NCBI GenBank assembly: GCA_946006895.1
Contig: CAMFZO010000078.1
Span: forward strand, 1-7,058
DNA from: an uncultured Clostridia bacterium
GTDB taxonomy: Bacteria > Bacillota > Clostridia > Oscillospirales > Oscillospiraceae
Length of the DNA: 7,058 nucleotides
Direction of reading: 5' to 3'
Position 1 is the first letter of the stretch. The number at the start of each line of letters is the position of its first letter. The notes under the pieces were generated by a model, which ran no database searches, had not been told where the DNA came from, and saw only the letters and a program-made list of their open reading frames with translations. Made by a program: the position numbers and the translations under genes. Shown here in pieces: positions 1 to 5,271 of this stretch.

Positions 1-67
1 CAAGCTCGGCGCAAACCGCGCTCAGGTCGCCACCATGCTGATGCGCTTTGTCCAGAACGAGGAATAA
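1..67 (+). CDS. C-terminal end of an SLH-domain (S-layer homology) protein, 5' truncated
   Basis: Only the last 21 codons are present, read from base 2 and closed by TAA at 65-67. They contain RAQVATMLMRF followed by VQNEE. The pattern (T/N)RAQ-x-A-x-MLxRF is the typical end of an S-layer homology repeat, which in Firmicutes anchors secreted proteins to pyruvylated cell-wall polymer. The SLH repeat lies at the very C-terminus, so this would be a secreted surface protein carrying its wall anchor at the tail. The rest of the protein, its enzymatic or adhesive function and its signal peptide lie outside the window. The family call rests on one short motif. Confidence 0.72.
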   Translation, partial: KLGANRAQVATMLMRFVQNEE

Positions 68-76
68 GCTCCACAG

Positions 77-118
77 GTCATTCGGACATCGGCTTGACGG
101 ACGAAGGTTCGGAATGAC
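77..118 (+). other. Inverted repeat downstream of the SLH gene
   Basis: GTCATTC at 77-83 and GAATGAC at 112-118 are perfect 7-base inverted arms around a 28-base loop. The loop also offers a shorter alternative TTCG/CGAA pairing (81-84 with 102-105). No T-run follows the right arm, so it is not an intrinsic terminator. It may be a 3'-UTR structure or chance. Confidence 0.25.
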
Positions 119-134
119 AAAGAAACAAGCAAAA

Positions 135-167
135 GGGCAGCGGCTCATATGAGTCGCTGCTCTTTTT
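135..167 (+). terminator. Intrinsic terminator of the SLH-protein gene
   Basis: A 12-bp stem pairs 135-146 (GGGCAGCGGCTC) with 151-162 (GAGTCGCTGCTC), including two G-T wobbles, around an ATAT loop. Five T residues follow at 163-167. It lies 67 bases after the SLH stop codon in the right orientation. AAAA at 131-134 gives a short U4 tract when read from the minus strand, so it could also back up termination of the convergent ABC operon. Confidence 0.85.
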
Positions 168-175
168 CATATCAC

Positions 176-216
176 AAAAAAATGACCACCGGCCGTATCG
201 TATCGCCGGTGGTCAT
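176..216 (-). terminator. Intrinsic terminator of the ABC exporter operon
   Basis: A perfect 12-bp stem pairs 182-193 with 205-216 (minus-strand arms ATGACCACCGGC and GCCGGTGGTCAT) around an 11-base loop. On the minus strand a run of seven T residues (complement of the A-run at 176-182, overlapping the stem base) follows. It begins 16 bases after the stop of the downstream ABC gene and is a textbook terminator for it. Confidence 0.9.
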
Positions 217-232
217 AAAATTTGCGGAAGGA

Positions 233-1990
233 TCAAATCGCGTACTGGCTGGTGTAGATCTGATGGTAGAAGCCGCGCTTTTCCAGCAGCTCCCGGTGGG
301 TGCCCTGCTCTACAATCTGCCCGTGGTTCAGAACCAGGATCAGGTCGGATTCCACAATGGTGGAGAGCCGGTGGGCAATGACGAAGCAGGTGCGCTCGCG
401 CATCAGATTGTCCATGGCCTTTTGCAGCAGGACCTCCGTGCGGGTGTCCACGTTGGAGGTGGCCTCGTCCAGGATCAGCAGCCGCCGGTCTGCCAGCATG
501 GCCCGGGCGATGGTCAGAAGCTGCTTCTGACCGCCGGAGAGATTGCTCAGATCGTCGCCGACCACGGTGTCATAGCCCTCCGGCAGGGTGCGGATGAAGT
601 GGTCGCAGTAGGCCCGGTCACAGGCGGCGATGATCTCCTCCCGGGTGGCGTCGGGCTTGCCGTAAGCCACGTTTTCCGCAATGGTGCCGCGGAAGAGCCA
701 GGTGTCCTGCAGGACCATGCCGAACTGGCGGCGCATTTCCCTCCGGGAGAGGGTGGCACAGTCTACACCGTCAATGAGGATGCGGCCCTTGTCCACATCG
801 TAAAAGCGCATGAGAAGATTGACGATGGTGGTCTTTCCCGCGCCGGTAGGCCCAACGATGGCCACATTCTGGCCCTGCTTGACGTCAATGTTCAGACCCT
901 GAATCAGCGGACTGTTTTTGTCGTAGGAGAAGTCCACGTCCTCAAAGCGGATGTTGCCCCTGGCCTCCTGGGGAAGCGTGCCGTCGGTGTTTTCTTCCTC
1001 GGCCATGTCATAGAGCTTGAAGACCCGCCGTGCGGCAGCCTTTGCGTGCTGCAGGTCACCGAAGCCGCCCGCGATCTGCTCCAGCGGGGAGGAAAACTGC
1101 TTGGCGTAGAGCAGGATGGTGACGATAATGCCAACAGAGGAGATGTGATCGCTCACCAGCAGCCAGCCGCCCAGCAGACAGATGGCGATATAGGCCAGAC
1201 TGTTGGTCAGGGTGATGATGGGCCGGACAATGGAGGAGGTGAAATTGGCCGTGGCCTCCGCCTTTTGACGGCGGACATTGACGGCGCCGTGCTTTTTCTC
1301 CATGTCGGCCTCCAGATTGTAGGCCTTGGTGGTGGCGAAGTTGGTGAAGGATTCCTCCACGACGGAGTTGAGGTTGCCGCCCTCGGTGAACATATTGTAA
1401 AAATGCTTCTCACTCTTAGAGGAGATAAAGGACGACAGAAGGATGGACGCAGGTGTCAGGGCCAGCACCAGAAGCGCCAGCAGCCAGTTTTCCCGCAGCA
1501 TCATCACGCCGATAACGACGATCATCAAAAAGCCGGTCATCAGGGTGTCAACGATCTGGTGGACATAGTTGCCCATGGTGGAAACGTCGTCAGTCATACG
1601 CGAAAGAATGTCGCCGACAGGCGTCTGGTCCACGTAGCTGACAGGCAGGCGCTTGATCTTTTCCGAGATACGGATGCGCAGATTGCAGGTAAAGTAGCGG
1701 CTGACCACGTTGTTCAGCAGGAGCATTTTCAGATAGCTGAACAGGCTGTAGCCAACGTAGACCGCCAGCAGGACGCCCAGCTTCGGAAGAATATCCGCCA
1801 GCAGGTCGCCGGCGTAGCTGCCCTCCCAGTAGCTGTAGAGGTCGTCGATCAGTGTGCCGAGGAGCTTCGGCCCGACCACGGCGCAGAGGATCACGCCCAG
1901 ACAGAGGAAGCAGGCCAGCAGCAGCCATTTCCAGATGGGCTTTGCCTCCAGCAGGAGGCGGGAGATCACACGTTCTTTTTTCTGCTTCAT
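233..1990 (-). CDS. ABC exporter half-transporter, canonical (catalytic) subunit of a heterodimer
   Basis: A 585-residue type IV (ABCB-like) exporter half: a six-helix transmembrane domain (about 20-300) followed by a nucleotide-binding domain (about 345-585). The ATPase motifs are all present: A-loop Tyr356, Walker A GPTGAGKT 380-387, Q-loop Gln428, signature LSGGQ 484-488, Walker B LLILDEA 504-510 with catalytic Glu509, D-loop SNVD 512-515 and switch His540. It should sit in the cytoplasmic membrane and pair with the product of the upstream gene, driving ATP-dependent efflux. Its ATG overlaps the upstream TGA in an ATGA (1987-1990). A strong Shine-Dalgarno GGGAGGTG at 2005-1998, 7 bases from the ATG, lies inside the last codons of the upstream gene, so translation is probably coupled. 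The substrate cannot be read from sequence; multidrug or lipid-like compounds are the usual guess for BmrCD/LmrCD-type pairs. Confidence 0.93.
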   Translation of the reverse strand: MKQKKERVISRLLLEAKPIWKWLLLACFLCLGVILCAVVGPKLLGTLIDDLYSYWEGSYAGDLLADILPKLGVLLAVYVGYSLFSYLKMLLLNNVVSRYFTCNLRIRISEKIKRLPVSYVDQTPVGDILSRMTDDVSTMGNYVHQIVDTLMTGFLMIVVIGVMMLRENWLLALLVLALTPASILLSSFISSKSEKHFYNMFTEGGNLNSVVEESFTNFATTKAYNLEADMEKKHGAVNVRRQKAEATANFTSSIVRPIITLTNSLAYIAICLLGGWLLVSDHISSVGIIVTILLYAKQFSSPLEQIAGGFGDLQHAKAAARRVFKLYDMAEEENTDGTLPQEARGNIRFEDVDFSYDKNSPLIQGLNIDVKQGQNVAIVGPTGAGKTTIVNLLMRFYDVDKGRILIDGVDCATLSRREMRRQFGMVLQDTWLFRGTIAENVAYGKPDATREEIIAACDRAYCDHFIRTLPEGYDTVVGDDLSNLSGGQKQLLTIARAMLADRRLLILDEATSNVDTRTEVLLQKAMDNLMRERTCFVIAHRLSTIVESDLILVLNHGQIVEQGTHRELLEKRGFYHQIYTSQYAI

Positions 1991-3708
1991 TTTGTGCCAC
2001 CTCCCGTCTGAGAGGCGAAGATCTCCTGGTAGATCCGGCAGCGGCTTAAAAGCTCGTCATGCTTGCCGCAGTCCACCAGACAGCCCTTGTCCATAACGAA
2101 GATGCAGTCGGCGCTCATGGCCGAGGTGATGCGCTGGGTGACGACGATCTGTGTCCTGCCGCGGATCTTTTCGTTGAGGGCAGCGCGCAGATTCTTTTCC
2201 GTCAGGAAGTCCAGAGCGGAGAAGCTGTCGTCGAAGACATAGATGGGCGCGTCCTTAATGATGGCCCGGGCGATGGAGAGCCGCTGCTTCTGGCCGCCGG
2301 AGAGGTTTTTGCCCGCCTGCTTGATCCCGTAGTCCAGACCGCCCTCGCAGCCTTCAATAAAGCCGGAAAGCTGGGCGATCTCCGCCGCCGCAAGAACTTC
2401 TTCACCGGAGGCGCCGGGCTTGCCCATGCGGATGTTTTCACCGATGGTGCCGGAATAGATGGCAGAGCCCTGCAGCACGGAGCTGATGTTTTCCCGCAGC
2501 GTGTGCTTGCTCAGCACATCGGTTGCAACGCCGTCCAGGAGGACGCGGCCCTCCGTAGGCGTCCGGAAGCCCAGCAGCAGGGAAACCAGCGTGCTTTTGC
2601 CGCTGCCGGTACCGCCGATGACGGAGACCTTTTCGCCCCTGTGGATGGTCAGGGAGATGTCCCGGACGGCAGCCTCCGTGCCGCCGTAGGAGAAGGTCAC
2701 GTGGTCGAAAACGATCTCGCCGGTGAGGGCTTTTTTCTCGCCCACGTTGGGATCTCCCATACCCTCGGCATCCAGAACCTGACAGATGCGGTCGGCGGCG
2801 ACCTGGGCGTGGGGATACATGACCACGGCGAAGGAGGCCATAATGATGCCGTTCATGACCATGGTGACATACTGGATGATGGCGAAAATATCGCCTGCGC
2901 TGACGGCGCTGACACCCTGGACCATCCGCCAGCCGCCGAAATAGACGATGAGAACCACGGACAGGTTGAGCAGCAGCATGGAAAGGGGCGTCAGGATGCC
3001 CATGGAGACGTTGCCGCGAATGATGTTCTCGGCCATGACGTGGGTAGCCTCGTCGATCCGCTGATGCTCCCGGTCCTCGGAGTTAAAGGCGCGGATGACG
3101 CGGATGCCACGCAGACGTTCCCGCATGATGGCGTTCTGCTTGTCGATGTAAAGGTCGGATTTTTCCCACAGGGGGAGGACCCGCTTGCCTACCAGAATTA
3201 CAGCCACCACGATGATGGGGATAAAGGCCATCAAAATCAGCGACAGGACCACGTCCTTGCGCATGGCCAGCACAACGCCGCCGATAAAGAGCATTGGGAT
3301 GGTGGCAACGGTGCCCGCCAGCATGGAGGCAATCCAGGACACGGTGTCCACGTCGTGGGTGGCGCGGGTGACCAGAGCGGCGGTGCCCAGAGCGCCAAAC
3401 TCCTCAAAGGAGAGGGTGTTGACCTTGCGGAACACGTCGGCGCGCAGATCCGCGCAGAAGGCGGCGACCACATCGGTGCCGACCTTGGTGCCCGCCAGAA
3501 CGCCGCCTAAACTGATAACAGCCACGGCGAGCATTTCCAGGCAGCGCAGGAGGATGAAGTCAAAATCCTTGTTCTGGATGCCGTTGTTGAGAATGTCCGA
3601 CATCAGCGTCGGCAGCAGCAGATCGCAGAAGGTGGAAAGGGAGATCATCAGCGTTGCCAGGAGCAGCTTGCCCAAATAGGGCTTCAGATAATGGATGATT
3701 CGTTTCAT
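1987..3708 (-). CDS. ABC exporter half-transporter, degenerate-site subunit of a heterodimer
   Basis: A 573-residue exporter half: transmembrane domain with six hydrophobic segments (about 15-300), then a nucleotide-binding domain (about 331-573). It has A-loop Tyr341, Walker A GGTGSGKS 365-372, Q-loop Gln413, signature LSGGQ 469-473 and D-loop SALD 497-500. Walker B ends VFDDS, so the catalytic Glu is Asp494, and the switch His is Gln525 (VVTQR). This Asp/Gln pair marks the degenerate ATP site of heterodimeric exporters such as TM287/288 and BmrCD, so it should need the downstream canonical partner. The start at 3708 gives the usual N-terminus (MKRIIHYLKPYLGK). AAAGGA at 3717-3712 is only 3 bases from this ATG, which is tight. 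It is first in the operon after a candidate promoter and a possible coupled leader ORF. The substrate is unknown. Confidence 0.93.
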   Translation of the reverse strand: MKRIIHYLKPYLGKLLLATLMISLSTFCDLLLPTLMSDILNNGIQNKDFDFILLRCLEMLAVAVISLGGVLAGTKVGTDVVAAFCADLRADVFRKVNTLSFEEFGALGTAALVTRATHDVDTVSWIASMLAGTVATIPMLFIGGVVLAMRKDVVLSLILMAFIPIIVVAVILVGKRVLPLWEKSDLYIDKQNAIMRERLRGIRVIRAFNSEDREHQRIDEATHVMAENIIRGNVSMGILTPLSMLLLNLSVVLIVYFGGWRMVQGVSAVSAGDIFAIIQYVTMVMNGIIMASFAVVMYPHAQVAADRICQVLDAEGMGDPNVGEKKALTGEIVFDHVTFSYGGTEAAVRDISLTIHRGEKVSVIGGTGSGKSTLVSLLLGFRTPTEGRVLLDGVATDVLSKHTLRENISSVLQGSAIYSGTIGENIRMGKPGASGEEVLAAAEIAQLSGFIEGCEGGLDYGIKQAGKNLSGGQKQRLSIARAIIKDAPIYVFDDSFSALDFLTEKNLRAALNEKIRGRTQIVVTQRITSAMSADCIFVMDKGCLVDCGKHDELLSRCRIYQEIFASQTGGGTK

Positions 3709-3761
3709 GATTCCTTTATTATGTAGTACGGATGGGTGAACGCATGGTCGTTTTGCAGCAT
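3705..3761 (-). CDS. Possible leader peptide ORF, coupled to the ABC operon start
   Basis: Reading minus-strand from the ATG at 3761-3759 gives 18 codons, MLQNDHAFTHPYYIIKES. Its TGA (3707-3705) overlaps the ATG of the first ABC gene as ATGA, the same geometry as the junction of the two ABC genes. It contains tandem TAC-TAC-ATA-ATA codons; ATA is rarely used in the neighbouring genes. For it: the exact overlap, the candidate promoter about 40 bases upstream, and the known leader peptide bmrB ahead of bmrCD in Bacillus subtilis. Against it: no Shine-Dalgarno precedes its ATG, no attenuator hairpin is visible, and a short ORF with this overlap can arise by chance. No similarity to BmrB is claimed. 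Confidence 0.25.
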   Translation of the reverse strand: MLQNDHAFTHPYYIIKES

Positions 3762-3788
3762 GGATGGTTCGTCGGACGTGTTGAGTGG

Positions 3789-3859
3789 AGTCCGGTGGAT
3801 AATTCTACCATACTTTTTTAGGTTTGGGAAGTCCGGCAGTGAAAAAACAGTATACTTTT
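3789..3859. repeat. Two-copy degenerate direct repeat in the divergent promoter region
   Basis: AGTCCGG at 3789-3795 followed after 14 bases by ATACTTTT (3810-3817) recurs as AGTCCGG at 3830-3836 followed after 15 bases by ATACTTTT (3852-3859). The period is 41-42 bp, about four helical turns. Copy one overlaps the -10 region of the minus-strand promoter, and copy two ends in the -35 region of the plus-strand promoter. It could be a pair of regulator sites or a decayed tandem duplication. Confidence 0.5.
3802..3830 (-). promoter_or_regulatory. Candidate sigma-A promoter of the ABC operon
   Basis: On the minus strand, TTCCCA (3830-3825, four of six matches to TTGACA), a 17-base spacer and TAGAAT (3807-3802) with an extended -10 TG at 3810-3809 form a reasonable vegetative promoter. 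Transcription would start near 3795, giving a leader of roughly 87 bases before the first ABC gene. No operator for a known regulator is recognised. Confidence 0.5.
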
Positions 3860-3873
3860 GCGGCAGAATTTAG

Positions 3874-3879
3874 TATAAT
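3874..3879 (+). promoter_or_regulatory. -10 element of the promoter for the cation transporter gene
   Basis: A perfect TATAAT lies 39 bases before the ATG, predicting a start near 3886 and a short leader of about 33 bases. At the expected -35 distance there is only TATACT (3851-3856), a poor match, lying in the 8-bp palindrome AGTATACT (3849-3856). A weak -35 covered by a palindrome is compatible with activator or repressor control, but no regulator is identified. Confidence 0.55.
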
Positions 3880-3904
3880 TGTTCTTCGTAAGGCCCAAAA
3901 ACGG

Positions 3905-3912
3905 AAAAGAGG
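3905..3912 (+). promoter_or_regulatory. Ribosome binding site of the cation transporter gene
   Basis: AAAAGAGG ends six bases before the ATG at 3919. This spacing and match support that start over later in-frame Met codons. Confidence 0.7.
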
Positions 3913-3918
3913 TTAACT

Positions 3919-5106
3919 ATGACCGGTCTATTGCTGCGTTTGTTTGTAAAAAACCATAATGATACAGATAATCCCGTGGTGCGCAGCGCCTACGGAAAGC
4001 TGGCCGGAGCCGTGGGAATCGTGTGCAACCTGCTGCTCTTTGCCGGCAAGCTCCTGGCAGGTATTCTCAGCGGCTCCGTGGCTGTCACCGCCGACGCTGT
4101 GAACAACCTGTCCGACGCGTCTTCCTCCCTGGTGACGCTCCTGGGCTTCAAGCTGGCCGAGCGCCCTGCTGACGAGGAGCACCCCTACGGCCATGCCCGT
4201 ATCGAGTACATCTCCGGCCTGGTGGTGGCGGCGCTGATTTTGCTCATCGGCGCGGAGCTGGCGAAAAGCTCCTTCAGCAAGATCCTCCACCCGGAGACGG
4301 TGGAGTTTTCCCTCCTGACCCTGGGAGTGCTGGTCGGCTCCATCCTGGTCAAGCTGTGGATGGCCCTGTTCTGCCGCAAGCTGGGCAGGCGCATCGACTC
4401 CACCACCCTGCTGGCCACCTCCGCCGACAGCCGCAACGACGTGATCTCCACGGCGGCGGTGCTGGTGGGCTGTCTGGCGGGCTACTTCTTCGATGTGAAG
4501 CTCGACGGCTACATAGGCATGGCGGTGGCCCTGTTCATCATCTGGTCCGGCTGCTCCATTGCCAAGGACACCATCAGTCCCCTTTTGGGAGAGCAGGCCA
4601 GCGGGGAACTGGTGCGCAGTATTTCTGATTTGATCCTGTCCCATGAGAAGATCCTGGGCATCCACGACCTGATGGTCCACGACTACGGCCCCGGCAACTG
4701 CTTTGCCTCGGTCCACGCCGAGATGGACAGCGCCGAGGACCCTCTCACCTGCCACGATATCATCGACGATATCGAGCGTGACGCCCTGCGGGAGCTGCGG
4801 GTCCACCTGGTCATCCACTACGATCCCATCATCACCGACGACGAGGAGCTTAACGCCGCCCGTGCGCTGGTGGAGCAGGAGATCAGGAGCATCGACGAGA
4901 GCCTGAGCCTCCACGATTTCCGCATGGTGCGCGGCCCCGGTCACACCAATCTGATCTTCGATCTGGTCATTCCTTACTCCATGGAGGACCGCAAGGCGGA
5001 GCTGAAAGCGCGCATCGACGAGCGTTTGCAGCGGCAGGACCGGAAGTATTACACCGTCATTACCTTCGACGAGGTGGCGCATAACCAGATTAGCAGCGGA
5101 AGCTGA
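3919..5106 (+). CDS. Cation diffusion facilitator (CDF) family metal exporter, probably Mn(II)
   Basis: A 395-residue CDF transporter, a proton-coupled divalent metal exporter of the cytoplasmic membrane. Six hydrophobic segments lie at about 29-213, with the family motif HPYGHARIEYISG (88-100) after TM2. The transport site reads Asn62-xxx-Asp66 in TM2 and Asp170-xxx-Asp174 in TM5. Zn-type CDFs such as YiiP have a His in TM5, whereas Asn/Asp-Asp with Asp-Asp is linked to Mn exporters (MntE type). The cytoplasmic domain (about 225-303) keeps YiiP-like metal positions His249, His266, His279, His300 and Asp302. A second related domain follows (about 307-388) without most of these His residues, which makes the protein about 90 residues longer than the usual ~300. 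It is probably monocistronic, with its own -10 element and ribosome site. Family is certain; Mn specificity is inferred from the motif and could instead be Fe or Co. Confidence 0.92.
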   Translation: MTGLLLRLFVKNHNDTDNPVVRSAYGKLAGAVGIVCNLLLFAGKLLAGILSGSVAVTADAVNNLSDASSSLVTLLGFKLAERPADEEHPYGHARIEYISGLVVAALILLIGAELAKSSFSKILHPETVEFSLLTLGVLVGSILVKLWMALFCRKLGRRIDSTTLLATSADSRNDVISTAAVLVGCLAGYFFDVKLDGYIGMAVALFIIWSGCSIAKDTISPLLGEQASGELVRSISDLILSHEKILGIHDLMVHDYGPGNCFASVHAEMDSAEDPLTCHDIIDDIERDALRELRVHLVIHYDPIITDDEELNAARALVEQEIRSIDESLSLHDFRMVRGPGHTNLIFDLVIPYSMEDRKAELKARIDERLQRQDRKYYTVITFDEVAHNQISSGS

Positions 5107-5116
5107 TAAAAGCAAT

Positions 5117-5145
5117 CAACCTCTGGTTGTTCAACGGTAAGTTGA
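5117..5145 (+). other. Two small tandem hairpins after the CDF gene
   Basis: CAACC (5117-5121) can pair with GGTTG (5125-5129) around a 3-base loop. TCAAC (5131-5135) can pair with GTTGA (5141-5145) around a 5-base loop. Both stems are only 5 bp and neither is followed by a T-run, so they are weak 3'-UTR structures at best. Confidence 0.25.
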
Positions 5146-5147
5146 CG

Positions 5148-5193
5148 CGGAAATATGAATTTTCTGTAAGGAATTGCGTTTCCGGCTTTTTTT
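5148..5193 (+). terminator. Weak possible terminator after the CDF gene
   Basis: CGGAAA (5148-5153) can pair with TTTCCG (5179-5184) across a 25-base loop, and GC plus seven T residues (5187-5193) follow. The stem is short and the loop long, and GGAA/TTCC or CTGTAA/TTACAG pairings compete with it, so termination would be partial. Its position just before the secA promoter fits a boundary between two transcription units. Confidence 0.3.
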
Positions 5194-5205
5194 ACAGGAC
5201 AAAAT

Positions 5206-5215
5206 GTGGTACAAT
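5206..5215 (+). promoter_or_regulatory. Extended -10 promoter of secA
   Basis: TG at 5207-5208, one base, then TACAAT at 5210-5215 make an extended -10 element. The -35 position is only a T-run (about 5187-5192), which an extended -10 can tolerate. Transcription would start near 5222, leaving a leader of about 50 bases. Confidence 0.55.
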
Positions 5216-5271
5216 AGCCCCAAAGCAGTGGCAATACCACAGGAAAACATGGAAAGAAAGGTCCAATTTGT

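Noticed and set aside
149..2011. A 620-codon open plus-strand frame opposite the canonical ABC subunit.
   Set aside because: It runs antisense to a gene with all ABC motifs and its translation is low-complexity, rich in Gly, Val, His, Asp and Gln. Such frames arise on the opposite strand of GC-rich genes with G/C third positions.
2059..3510. A 483-codon open plus-strand frame opposite the degenerate ABC subunit.
   Set aside because: Same antisense composition effect, with no recognisable domain and no ribosome site in context.
3773..3794. A hairpin CGGAC/GTCCG in the ABC leader as a possible attenuator.
   Set aside because: It has only 5 bp with a 12-base loop and no T-run on the minus strand, so it is too weak to call.
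3880..3918. A manganese (yybP-ykoY) riboswitch before the probable Mn exporter.
   Set aside because: The predicted leader is only about 33 bases, too short for the aptamer, and none of its conserved loop sequences are visible in the intergenic region.
3928..5115. A 395-codon minus-strand frame lying almost exactly over the CDF gene.
   Set aside because: The equal length is a coincidence of the mirrored frame. The translation is Gly/Val/His/Gln-rich without motifs, while the plus strand encodes a clear CDF transporter.
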